A DNA stretch of 64,000 nucleotides from Alectryocaccobium sp964389285 (GTDB lineage: Bacteria; Bacillota; Clostridia; Lachnospirales; Lachnospiraceae), in contig CAYMCZ010000003.1 in NCBI GenBank assembly GCA_964389285.1, forward strand, positions 138,709-202,708. Reading direction: 5' to 3'. The notes under the pieces were generated by a model, which was given only the letters and a program-made list of their open reading frames with translations, was not told where the DNA came from and did not search any database. A program made the translations under genes and the position numbers. Shown in pieces: positions 1-7,789 of this stretch; positions within the stretch are counted from its first letter, which is position 1, and each line of letters begins with the position of its first letter.

Positions 1-192
1 ATCGATATTTGCCTTTGTCGTGATCTCTCCCATTACAAGCACCATACCGGTAGTTACGCAGGTTTCGCAGGCCACACGGCTCATGGGATCCTGCTCCATA
101 AGCGCATCCAACACAGCATCAGAGATCTGATCGCAGATCTTGTCGGGATGTCCTTCCGTAACCGACTCTGAAGTAAACAATCTTTTTTCCAT
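1..192 (-). CDS. metK: S-adenosylmethionine synthetase, N-terminal part (cut by window edge)
   Basis: Only the first 64 codons are in the window. They begin MEKRLFTSESVTEGHPDK, the highly conserved MetK opening; the His in EGHPDK is the ATP/methionine-site residue of the family. The enzyme makes S-adenosylmethionine from methionine and ATP in the cytoplasm. The start is the ATG at 192, preceded by an AGGAGA ribosome site. A good promoter sits only about 30 bases upstream, so the leader is too short for a SAM riboswitch. Identity is secure; completeness cannot be judged. Confidence 0.96.
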   Translation of the reverse strand, partial: MEKRLFTSESVTEGHPDKICDQISDAVLDALMEQDPMSRVACETCVTTGMVLVMGEITTKANID

Positions 193-219
193 AAATCTCT
201 CCTTATTAAGCAATTATTA

Positions 220-248
220 CATATAAAACCGATTCACTTTTATGTCAA
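220..248 (-). promoter_or_regulatory. metK promoter
   Basis: Reading the minus strand, TTGACA (243-248) and TATATG (220-225) are separated by exactly 17 bases. Transcription would start around 213, giving a leader of about 20 bases. The -35 box lies inside the inverted repeat at 240-270. Confidence 0.75.
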
Positions 249-270
249 ATAAATATGATTTTTGACATAA
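240..270. promoter_or_regulatory. 10-bp perfect inverted repeat over the metK -35 box
   Basis: TTATGTCAAA (240-249) and TTTGACATAA (261-270) are perfect inverted copies with an 11-base AT-rich spacer. One arm contains the metK -35 TTGACA, so a bound dimeric regulator would block the promoter. It could equally be two back-to-back -35-like sequences. The regulator is unknown. Confidence 0.45.
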
Positions 271-271
271 T

Positions 272-298
272 CAAAACTGAGCCCGCAAAAGCGGACTC
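272..298 (-). terminator. Probable terminator after murA
   Basis: On the minus strand GAGTCCGC-TTTT-GCGGGCTC forms an 8-bp stem (one G-T pair) followed by AGTTTTG. It lies about 145 bases after the murA stop and before the metK promoter. The T tract is short, so efficiency is uncertain. Confidence 0.55.
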
Positions 299-441
299 AA
301 TGTCAGTATTTATATTAACATCAAATCCTCTTGCCGTAAAAAACCCAGCCCGAAATAATGTTAATAATCTAACCTTTATTCTGTTTTTAGTCAAGCTGTT
401 TTTGGAGCTTTAGGACATACGGTCTTATCTGTCCAACCGGG

Positions 442-1734
442 TCAGCCGGTTTTAAATCTGAACTTTTGAATTTCCTGTTCGCTTGTAACTTTTTCGATCA
501 CGGCTCCTATCGAACGAAGCTTGATTTCGAAATCCTCATAACCTCTTTCGACAAATTCAATGTCGTCAACCACGGTTATGCCTTCTGCTTTCAAAGCCGC
601 TATTACAAGCGCCGCCCCAGCTCTGAGATCGGGTGCGCTTATCCTTGCTCCGGTGAGTTTTTGCATGCCTTCGATTATGGCTGTATTGCCCTCGACTTTG
701 ATGCTGGCTCCCATCCTCACAAGCTCATCCACATATTTGAAACGGTTTTCGAATATGCTTTCGGTAACAATGCTCGTCCCGTTTGATGCAGCCAGGACCG
801 CAGCCATCTGCGGCTGCATATCCGTGGGGAATCCCGGATAAGGCAAAGTTTTTATCTGTGTTTTTGAAAGACGCCCATTTGAAATAACCCTGATAGCGTC
901 ATCATATACTTTGATCTCACATCCGGTTTCTTTAAGCTTTGCGGACACGGCTTCCAGATGTTTCGGAATTACATTTTTAATAAGAACGTTTCCGTTGGCC
1001 GCTGCCACCGCCGTCATATATGTCCCGGCCTCTATCATATCAGGAACGACCGAATACGTGGATTTGTGAAGTTTGGGAACACCCTTGATCCTGATCACTT
1101 CTGTCCCGGCGCCTCTTATGGTGGCTCCCATGCTGTTCAGGAAATTGGCTGTATCCACTACATGCGGCTCTTTCGCCGCGTTTTCGATAATGGTATTTCC
1201 TTCCGCCATGGCTGCCGCCATCATGATATTGATGGTCGCGCCTACGGACGCCATATCCAGGAAAATATGCGCGCCTCTGAGCCTGACGGCCTCCGCCACG
1301 ATACATCCGTTTACTATGTCAACTTTTGCACCCATGGCCCGAAAGCCTTTAAGATGCTGGTCTATCGGTCTGCTGCCTATATTGCAGCCGCCGGGAAGCG
1401 GAACCTCCGCTCTTTTATATTTTCCAAGCAAAGCTCCGAGCAAATAATAAGATGCTCTGATCTTTCTGATAATATCATAATCCACACTTACCGAAGAGAT
1501 AGTGCTTCCGCTTATGTTTACGGCATGCCGATCCGTACGCTCCACGGTTGCCCCGATAAATTTAAGGGCTCCGAGAAGTTTATTTATATCACTTACATCC
1601 GGAATATTGTCAATAGAAACGGTATCATCCGTCATTATGGCCGAAGTAAGAATAGCAAGAGCAGCATTTTTGGCTCCACCTATCTCCAGCTCGCCCGAAA
1701 GAGGATTTCCCCCTTTTATAACATACTGAACCAT
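442..1734 (-). CDS. murA: UDP-N-acetylglucosamine 1-carboxyvinyltransferase
   Basis: Transfers enolpyruvate from PEP to UDP-GlcNAc, the first committed step of peptidoglycan synthesis, in the cytoplasm. The 430-residue product matches the family length. It begins MVQYVIKGGNPLSGELEI and has the conserved GAKNAAL near residue 20. The PGGCNIGSRPID loop carries the catalytic (fosfomycin-target) cysteine. The ATG at 1734 was chosen over an upstream in-frame ATG at 1767 because an AGAGGAAA ribosome site sits 5-6 bases before it and the family starts there. The upstream ATG lies inside the promoter region. Monocistronic, minus strand, upstream of metK. Confidence 0.96.
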   Translation of the reverse strand: MVQYVIKGGNPLSGELEIGGAKNAALAILTSAIMTDDTVSIDNIPDVSDINKLLGALKFIGATVERTDRHAVNISGSTISSVSVDYDIIRKIRASYYLLGALLGKYKRAEVPLPGGCNIGSRPIDQHLKGFRAMGAKVDIVNGCIVAEAVRLRGAHIFLDMASVGATINIMMAAAMAEGNTIIENAAKEPHVVDTANFLNSMGATIRGAGTEVIRIKGVPKLHKSTYSVVPDMIEAGTYMTAVAAANGNVLIKNVIPKHLEAVSAKLKETGCEIKVYDDAIRVISNGRLSKTQIKTLPYPGFPTDMQPQMAAVLAASNGTSIVTESIFENRFKYVDELVRMGASIKVEGNTAIIEGMQKLTGARISAPDLRAGAALVIAALKAEGITVVDDIEFVERGYEDFEIKLRSIGAVIEKVTSEQEIQKFRFKTG

Positions 1735-1765
1735 ATAATTTCCTCTGAATGATTTTTTCCATAGC

Positions 1766-1794
1766 ACTATACACTATTTTAATGGTTTTGTAAA
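1766..1794 (-). promoter_or_regulatory. murA promoter
   Basis: Minus strand TTTACA (1789-1794), a 17-base spacer and TATAGT (1766-1771). This places the transcription start near 1760, consistent with translation from 1734. Confidence 0.7.
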
Positions 1795-1872
1795 TATTTA
1801 ATCCGAAAAACCGTTAAAAACATTCAACACCATTCAAAAAATTCCCTGTTGGAAAGAGTTTTTTAATAATAG

Positions 1873-3078
1873 TCATAATTCCTTAAACACTTTTATCGAA
1901 CGTTCAAGGATCCCTCCGAAATAAGCGAAGGCTATGCCGTAATTCAAAATGGGAACATTTTGATCCTCCGCGCATTTTACGCGATAACGCATTTCGCGTT
2001 CATTTATCATGCAGCCTCCGCAGTGAATAATAAGATCTATATCAGAAAGATCTTCCGGAAACTCGGTTCCGCTGCAGGTACGGATTTTTATCTCTTTTCC
2101 GGTATGTTTTTTCAGCAGTCCCGGAAGCTTTACCGTTCCTATATCGTTGCACTGCCTGTGGTGGGTACAGCCCTCGGCGATAAGAACTACCGCTTCGTCT
2201 TTGAGCTTTTTTATGGCATCCACGCCCTTTAGCGCCGATTTAAGATATCCTTTGTAACGTGAAAGCAGGATTGAAAAAGAAGTAAGCCCGACTTCGTCCG
2301 GCGTATTTGCCGCTACCGAATCAAACGCCTGGCTGTCTGTTATTACGAGATCGGGATTTTTTCTCAGTTTGTCGTATATGCCGGCATATTCGCTGTCCTG
2401 CACCACGACGGCAGCGGCGTGACAGTCCAAAACTTCACGCAATACGTTTTGCTGCGGCAGGATGATGCGCCCCTTTGGCGCCGACTCGTCTATGGGTATG
2501 ACGAGCACAACCGTGTCGCCTTTTTTAATCAGATCTCTGATAATATATTTGGGCACTTTTCCCGCTTTGTCGAGCGCGGCTATTTTTTCGCGCAGCTCAT
2601 TTATCCCTAAGTTTAAAACCGCGGAAACAATGATCGAATTATCAGGATAGTTCGAATGAGCTTTTCCCGGTTCAGCGCTTTTTGTAAGATCGGACTTGTT
2701 AAAGGCTATAATATACGGAAGCTTTTTCGCCTCAAAGAGTCTGACAAGCTCTTCGTCGCACTCCTTCATCCCGGCGGTTATGTCCACCACAAGAACCGCT
2801 ACGTCCGTTTTGTTCAATATTTGACGGGCCTTGCTCACACGAAGCTTTCCAAGTTCCCCCTCATCGTCAAATCCCGGCGTGTCTATGATTACGACCGGGC
2901 CGAGCGGAAGAATCTCCATTGTTTTTACTACCGGATCCGTGGTAGTCCCTAATTTGTCGGAAACTATGGCTATGCTCTGATTTGTAACGGCATTTACCAC
3001 GCTTGATTTCCCCGCGTTTCTTTTACCGAAAAAACCTATGTGGGTTCGTTCGGAAGCAGCCAGATCATTAAGTCCCAT
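1873..3078 (-). CDS. hydF: [FeFe]-hydrogenase H-cluster maturation GTPase HydF
   Basis: Scaffold and carrier for the 2Fe subcluster built by HydE and HydG and handed to the hydrogenase HydA. The 401 residues show an N-terminal GTPase domain (P-loop GKRNAGKSS at 18-26, DTPG near 66, NKSD near 128), a dimerisation region, and a C-terminal iron-sulfur domain. In that domain Cys304-x-His306 and HCGGC (352-356) match the family CxHx(46-53)HCxxC signature. The start ATG follows AGGAGATCAGAC. It lies 36 bases after the TM1266-type gene and is probably co-transcribed with it. HydE, HydG and the hydrogenase are not in the window. A strict anaerobe with H2 metabolism is implied. Confidence 0.96.
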   Translation of the reverse strand: MGLNDLAASERTHIGFFGKRNAGKSSVVNAVTNQSIAIVSDKLGTTTDPVVKTMEILPLGPVVIIDTPGFDDEGELGKLRVSKARQILNKTDVAVLVVDITAGMKECDEELVRLFEAKKLPYIIAFNKSDLTKSAEPGKAHSNYPDNSIIVSAVLNLGINELREKIAALDKAGKVPKYIIRDLIKKGDTVVLVIPIDESAPKGRIILPQQNVLREVLDCHAAAVVVQDSEYAGIYDKLRKNPDLVITDSQAFDSVAANTPDEVGLTSFSILLSRYKGYLKSALKGVDAIKKLKDEAVVLIAEGCTHHRQCNDIGTVKLPGLLKKHTGKEIKIRTCSGTEFPEDLSDIDLIIHCGGCMINEREMRYRVKCAEDQNVPILNYGIAFAYFGGILERSIKVFKEL

Positions 3079-3114
3079 GTCTGATCTCCTATTTTTGTAT
3101 TAAAACAACTGTTT

Positions 3115-3354
3115 TCAGAAATATGTTACTTTTGAGTTCACTCCGTCAAGCTTTCCTATCTTGCCCGAGAGCGTGTTTACGATATCCTGAGGAGCGTCCA
3201 AAACAACGCTGATAATGTTTATGTTTTTTTCCGTATATGGAAGTCCTATCCTGCCCATAATATATTTTCCGTATTCATGAAAAATACCGTTCAATTCCTG
3301 TACCGACTCGAAATTTTTAACCGTCATCGATACAACCGCTATTCTTGTTTCCAT
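3115..3354 (-). CDS. TM1266-family iron-only hydrogenase system regulator
   Basis: A 79-residue ACT-like protein starting METRIAVVSMTVKN. It resembles the small TM1266 family that is repeatedly found beside hydEFG and is presumed to regulate hydrogenase maturation; its ligand is unknown. GAGGAGGAAGTT precedes the ATG. The next gene on the strand is hydF, which supports the assignment. No DNA-binding motif is seen, so the regulatory role rests on family context. Confidence 0.88.
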   Translation of the reverse strand: METRIAVVSMTVKNFESVQELNGIFHEYGKYIMGRIGLPYTEKNINIISVVLDAPQDIVNTLSGKIGKLDGVNSKVTYF

Positions 3355-3402
3355 AACTTCCTCCTCGTCTATTTTATAAAGATTATTCAGGCATCACTAA
3401 AT

Positions 3403-3431
3403 TTGCATGTTTACATGATTTTTGATATACT
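3403..3431 (+). promoter_or_regulatory. Promoter of the D,D-carboxypeptidase gene
   Basis: TTGCAT (3403-3408), a 17-base spacer and TATACT (3426-3431) lie about 45 bases before the start codon, in the divergent gap with the TM1266-type gene. Confidence 0.65.
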
Positions 3432-3476
3432 GCAGCAAACAGGAACTCAAACCCCATCACTTCCGGGAGGTTGAAA

Positions 3477-4466
3477 ATGATAATAAAAAGATTATACCGT
3501 ATCGTTTCGGCCGCAATCGCAGCAATTCTGATTATGTCCATGACTGCCTGCGGCAATAATACGTCCGAAACTTCCGAGACGGTACAGTCAGAAAGGAATC
3601 TGAGTGAAGACGGCTTTGATATAAGCGCGGCTCAGGGATTTTCCGAAACAACGCAGCCCGTCAAAGCCAAAGAAGATATCTTGCTGTCTCCCGAAAGTTT
3701 TTACAGCGTATATGCGTATATGAAAAACGCGACCACGGGAAATGATCTTCTCGATAAAAACGCAGGCGACATAATGTTTCCGGCATCCATGACTAAGGTA
3801 ATGACCGCTCTGGTCTGCATCGAAACGCTTGCCGATACAGATGAGCTGATTACCATCCCGGAAGGACTGGTGTCTTCATTATATGAAGAAGGCGCGTCCG
3901 TCGCGGGCTTTCAGGAAGGCGAACAGGTTTCCGTAAGAGATCTTCTGTACGGGGTTCTTCTGCCATCCGGAGCAGAGGCCTGCATTACGCTTGCGCGGCG
4001 AATCTGCGGAAGCGAAGAAGCCTTTGCGAACCTTATGAATACCAAGGCCGCTGAGATAGGCATGACAAATACTCATTTTTCCAACTCCACCGGCCTTCAT
4101 TCCGACGATAATTATACCACCTGCCGTGATATGGCCCTTTTATTTGAGTATGCTCTGAACAATGATCTTTTTTATGAGATCATCACCTCCGCAAGTCATG
4201 TGTGCGCTCCTACCGAAATACATCCCGACGGGCTGACGTTTAGTTCCACCATGTTCGGCCTTCTCGGAAACAATCATATGCCAAACGGAGCCGTCATACT
4301 GGGCGGCAAAACGGGAACTACGGATGAAGCCGGCACCTGCCTTGTGAGTTTCGGCGAATTTGACGGCTGCCGCTATATTCTCGTTACCGGCCTTGGCCAA
4401 TTTAACGAAGAAGGCATTCATTATAATATAGTTGACGCACAGACGGCATACAGCTCGCTGGTTTGA
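3477..4466 (+). CDS. D-alanyl-D-alanine carboxypeptidase, lipoprotein form
   Basis: A penicillin-binding protein of the DacA/DacF (S11) type that trims the terminal D-Ala of peptidoglycan stem peptides outside the membrane. The 329 residues start with a lipoprotein signal (SMTAC, lipid Cys25) and a Ser/Glu-rich linker. Next come the catalytic SMTK (Ser104, Lys107) and KTGT near residue 281. The second motif reads SGA (164-166) where SGN/SxN is usual; this is an odd point. ATG 3477 was chosen because GGGAGG at 3465-3470 is 6 bases before it, whereas an in-frame TTG at 3471 abuts the ribosome site. The length is short for DacF, and the C-terminal beta domain is missing or small. Confidence 0.9.
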   Translation: MIIKRLYRIVSAAIAAILIMSMTACGNNTSETSETVQSERNLSEDGFDISAAQGFSETTQPVKAKEDILLSPESFYSVYAYMKNATTGNDLLDKNAGDIMFPASMTKVMTALVCIETLADTDELITIPEGLVSSLYEEGASVAGFQEGEQVSVRDLLYGVLLPSGAEACITLARRICGSEEAFANLMNTKAAEIGMTNTHFSNSTGLHSDDNYTTCRDMALLFEYALNNDLFYEIITSASHVCAPTEIHPDGLTFSSTMFGLLGNNHMPNGAVILGGKTGTTDEAGTCLVSFGEFDGCRYILVTGLGQFNEEGIHYNIVDAQTAYSSLV

Positions 4467-4484
4467 TTATTTTCCCGTTCGTAC

Positions 4485-5282
4485 TTAGTCTATTTTAATA
4501 TTCTTTAACAGGTCGGCCATACTCGATCCGATTTTTTCGGACTGCGGCAGTTTGACGTTTCTTTCTTCAGCTTCTTTTTTAGCCCGTTCATCCTCTAATA
4601 TGGCTTTCATGGAAAGAGAGAGTTTTCCGTCTTTTGTATTTAAAACCTTAGCCTTGACCTTTTCACCTTTTTTCAGGACATTCGAAGGATCCTGTATTCT
4701 TTTCAGCGAAATCTGCGAAACGTGTACAAGTCCCGTCACGTCATCATCTATTTTGATAAAGGCGCCGTAGGGTTTCAGGGAATCCACCGTGCCTTCAACT
4801 ATCGTTCCGGGTTTTATCGCCTGTATCTTTGCCAGCCTTTCCGCTCTGACTTTGTCCTGAAGGATCTTTCTGGCTGAAAGAATCAGCCTTTTATTTAACG
4901 GATCGGCTTCAATTATATGAAGCTGAAGCGTTTTCCCGAGGTATTCATTCAGATCGTCAACCCTTTTGAGGGAAATGTGAGATGCCGGAACGAAGCCTCT
5001 TATACCCTCCGTCATAACGATAACGCCTTTATCGTTTGCGATGCCTTCCACCGGCAACTCCAATATCGTTTGCTCTTCCATGTATTCGGCGCATTTATCC
5101 CATCCCTGGGCGTCGACATCCCTGAAATTATCAAACGAAGCTTCGATCTCGTCCTCCAACTCTTCCATGGAAACGACCTTTTCCGGTTTTATCTCTTCCG
5201 GTATTATTTCTTTCGGTCTGATTTCCTCCGCCGTTTTTGTTTCTTCTGAAATGATTTCTTCTGTTTTAATTACTTCTGACAT
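4485..5282 (-). CDS. Two-domain S1 RNA-binding protein (RpsA-like)
   Basis: 265 residues. Residues 1-45 are an acidic, low-complexity stretch with a degenerate EEI-PEEIKPE repeat. Two S1 beta-barrel domains follow (about 71-140 and 157-228), each ending in the typical LILSARKIL/LSLSMKAIL strand. Proteins of this kind are annotated as short ribosomal protein S1 homologues in Clostridia and bind mRNA; the exact role is not known. The start ATG at 5282 has GGAGAA upstream and replaces a longer possibility at 5315. Convergent with the carboxypeptidase gene (18-base gap). Confidence 0.87.
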   Translation of the reverse strand: MSEVIKTEEIISEETKTAEEIRPKEIIPEEIKPEKVVSMEELEDEIEASFDNFRDVDAQGWDKCAEYMEEQTILELPVEGIANDKGVIVMTEGIRGFVPASHISLKRVDDLNEYLGKTLQLHIIEADPLNKRLILSARKILQDKVRAERLAKIQAIKPGTIVEGTVDSLKPYGAFIKIDDDVTGLVHVSQISLKRIQDPSNVLKKGEKVKAKVLNTKDGKLSLSMKAILEDERAKKEAEERNVKLPQSEKIGSSMADLLKNIKID

Positions 5283-5370
5283 TTTTTCTCCTGCCCTTTC
5301 ACGAGATCCCTGCACCTTTGTACGGCAGCGGTCTCAGTTTTTTATAAAGATATTTCCAAGTAATAACGAA

Positions 5371-6165
5371 TCAGAATCTGTGGCCTCCGCTGCCTCCGCC
5401 GAAGCCTCCCCCGCCTCCGCCGCCGAAGCCGCCAAATCCGCCGCTGCCTTTTGACAGCGGTTTATATTCTTTGGTAGTCTTTAAAAATACCCCCTGCGGT
5501 TCTGTGCTTCTCAACGAGCAATATTTAGCGGACTCAACGATCTGGTAAAATTTCGCTTTTCTGAGTTTGGCTTTTCTGCTTACTATGATAAAGTTGATAA
5601 CCAGCGCAGCTATTAGCGCTATAAGAATATTATTTATATGCTTCATCGGTTCGGCAATGCTTTTCCCCTGCATTTTCGTCAGAACCTGTGAAAACGCTTC
5701 GCTGGCACAGCCGAAATAATCCCTGCCGGACGCAAATGTATATACGTTGTCTGTTATTGTATTTGCGGTTGCCTTTGTTATCGTCTTATACATTTCCCCG
5801 TCTGACGAAATGATTATATTCCTGTAGTAAAAATCTATAAGCAGGACAACGCCGCTGCTGTTTCCGAATTTTGAATAATAATAGTTTTCAGAATAAGCGG
5901 CCGACGAAGACTTGTCGTTGTAATCAATGGTTTTGAGTGCCACATTTCCGTATTCGGTAAGCGAATACATCTTATCGATAAGGCTCTGGATCTGAGCATC
6001 TGTGAGCACCTCCGCGTCATCTTCTATTATAACTTTATAACCGGTCTCGGAGTTGCTTTTTGAAGCGTCATTTGCCGACACATCCAAAGTCAAAAACGCA
6101 AATGAAAATGCGCTTACGAAAAACGCAAGTAATATCACGTTCAGAATCTTTGCCGCCTTACGCAT
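5371..6165 (-). CDS. TPM-domain membrane protein with Gly-rich tail
   Basis: 264 residues: signal peptide (1-30, ending near VSAND), extracytoplasmic TPM domain (about 40-160; YgcG/Psb32 family), one transmembrane helix (about 175-195), a short cytoplasmic part and a C-terminal GGFGGFGGGGGGGFGGG tail ending in His-Arg-Phe. TPM proteins are linked to membrane-protein quality control, but this one has no known function. GGAGG at 6174-6178 is 8 bases from ATG 6165 and only 2 from ATG 6171, so 6165 is preferred. It overlaps the end of the zinc-ribbon gene by 8 bases, so the two are translationally coupled. Confidence 0.85.
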   Translation of the reverse strand: MRKAAKILNVILLAFFVSAFSFAFLTLDVSANDASKSNSETGYKVIIEDDAEVLTDAQIQSLIDKMYSLTEYGNVALKTIDYNDKSSSAAYSENYYYSKFGNSSGVVLLIDFYYRNIIISSDGEMYKTITKATANTITDNVYTFASGRDYFGCASEAFSQVLTKMQGKSIAEPMKHINNILIALIAALVINFIIVSRKAKLRKAKFYQIVESAKYCSLRSTEPQGVFLKTTKEYKPLSKGSGGFGGFGGGGGGGFGGGSGGHRF

Positions 6166-7579
6166 TTTCATCACCTCCCCTCGCGCCGAGCTGCGGAAGC
6201 TTTCTGGTCGTAAGAATATTGTGGGCACTGATGATGTCCCTGAAGCACCAGCAGATGAGCGCCATTGCCACTATCGCCGCTATATAAGAATATATATCGT
6301 TCACCGGATTAATGACGGCAAAGGCAACGCATATCAAAAATCCGATCATCGGTTTCCACAGGCCTTTTTTCTTTGGGGCTTTTACGTTCGGATCAGGCTT
6401 ATGCACCGCCATATATCCCGCGTCATCGAGATTTGCCTCTTTTTTCGCGACCTTTCCCGACTGCGCCATTGCAAGTACAAAGGCTATAACGCCAAGCACC
6501 GCGGCCGTAATAAGCGCCGCTCTCGGAGTTAGTGTCAGGAAAAGCGTAAGCAGCAGGAAAATGGGAACCGCTGTAATAAGCGAGCCCGTCAGATATTTGC
6601 CGAAAGATACCGGCAGATCCGCCGCCGTCTCTCCGGTCTGTCCGTTTACCACCGCGTAGCTTATCCTGTCGCCTTTTTTATTTCTGCATGACAGAAACCA
6701 TACGGGGAAAAACCCTAATTTTGTCTCTGTGTTCTTTGGATGTATACTGGCCTCTATGGCCGCCCTTTTTGCTCCGTGCTTCTCATAGACCGGATTTTTG
6801 AACATTTTCCATGCCATGTCCTGTTTTATTACGCTTTTTGCTTCCTGCGCATAGGTTTCTTTGGATACGTCATATACATCGGCATAGTATCCGCTCAGAT
6901 AAGCCGCATTGAAATCCTTTGCCTCTTTAATGTCAAACGGTGCTATGGCGTTGCTGAGATTGTCTGAAAACGAAGAAGACGCATCGTATGCTATCCCGTC
7001 ATAAACGCATTTGATATCTGCGGTAACACTGTAATGATCCGTAATGACATAATCGCCCATTCTGTGAGTTCTTTTTCCGGGAACGGCGATCTGCCCTTCG
7101 TAATCCATTGAATATACCCAGTAAGGCATATATATCCCGCGAAATTTACTGATCTGTTCTTCTTTTTTCATCTTAGACGGAGCATAAAGAGCTCCTGAAA
7201 GATATTTCCTGTATGCCGCCGCGCAGTCCTCTTTTGATTTTGAAAACGGAATGACATAATCCGGCGCGAACTCCTTTGTCATCCTGCTTTTAAGCATCAC
7301 GGAAGAACCGCAGAAACTGCAGAAAGTGGCCGCAGTTTCATCGGTACTCAACAATTGTCCGCCGCACTGCGGGCAGGTAAAAACAGTTGCGTCAAATGTT
7401 TTTTCATCTGCGGCAAAACCCGAGTCATCTCCGATGATTTCTTTGTATTCTTCCGCGGTTATAAGCTTTTTGTTTTTAAGCTCTTCAACCGAAAACCTGC
7501 TGTCGCAATAATCGCAAATAAGCATCTGGTCTTCCGGCGAGAACCTTAAGCCGCCTCCGCACGAAGGACATTTTATCAT
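6158..7579 (-). CDS. TFIIB-type zinc-ribbon membrane protein
   Basis: 473 residues. Two zinc ribbons open the protein (Cys4, Cys7, Cys22, Cys25; then CPQCGG...CSFCG at about 70-90). A soluble beta-rich region of about 230 residues follows, and then two hydrophobic segments around 340-385 and one or two near 415-455. Clostridial genomes often pair this type with a TPM protein, as here (8-base overlap), suggesting one membrane complex. The function is unknown. ATG 7579 has AGGAGAA upstream; a longer reading from 7645 has no ribosome site and lacks homology. Confidence 0.83.
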   Translation of the reverse strand: MIKCPSCGGGLRFSPEDQMLICDYCDSRFSVEELKNKKLITAEEYKEIIGDDSGFAADEKTFDATVFTCPQCGGQLLSTDETAATFCSFCGSSVMLKSRMTKEFAPDYVIPFSKSKEDCAAAYRKYLSGALYAPSKMKKEEQISKFRGIYMPYWVYSMDYEGQIAVPGKRTHRMGDYVITDHYSVTADIKCVYDGIAYDASSSFSDNLSNAIAPFDIKEAKDFNAAYLSGYYADVYDVSKETYAQEAKSVIKQDMAWKMFKNPVYEKHGAKRAAIEASIHPKNTETKLGFFPVWFLSCRNKKGDRISYAVVNGQTGETAADLPVSFGKYLTGSLITAVPIFLLLTLFLTLTPRAALITAAVLGVIAFVLAMAQSGKVAKKEANLDDAGYMAVHKPDPNVKAPKKKGLWKPMIGFLICVAFAVINPVNDIYSYIAAIVAMALICWCFRDIISAHNILTTRKLPQLGARGGDENA

Positions 7580-7698
7580 AATGATTCTCCTTTTCTGAGA
7601 CTTCTGTCTTGTGTCCCTAATAATAACACGAATCCGGCGAAGCACAATATAAAAATACTGCTTTTTTCAGATAAAAAATCACCTTTTTCTTCGAATGC

Positions 7699-7727
7699 TT
7701 GCATAAACTTTAAAAGTGCGTTATAAT
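7699..7727 (+). promoter_or_regulatory. Promoter of the signal-peptidase-like gene
   Basis: TTGCAT (7699-7704), 17-base spacer, TATAAT (7722-7727), about 60 bases before the start codon at 7790, in the divergent gap with the zinc-ribbon gene. Confidence 0.75.
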
Positions 7728-7789
7728 TTTGAATCAAAGTTATTAAGAGATGATTACTTTCAGGTCTTTCCTGAGACAAAGGAGATCAT

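Noticed and set aside
193..441. SAM riboswitch upstream of metK
   Set aside because: The promoter leaves a leader of about 20 bases, too short for any SAM aptamer.
958..1752. Long plus-strand frame opposite murA
   Set aside because: Composition is a codon shadow of murA with no ribosome site or recognisable domain.
442..1767. Longer MurA starting at 1767
   Set aside because: The extra 11 codons lie over the promoter -10 box and have no ribosome site or homology.
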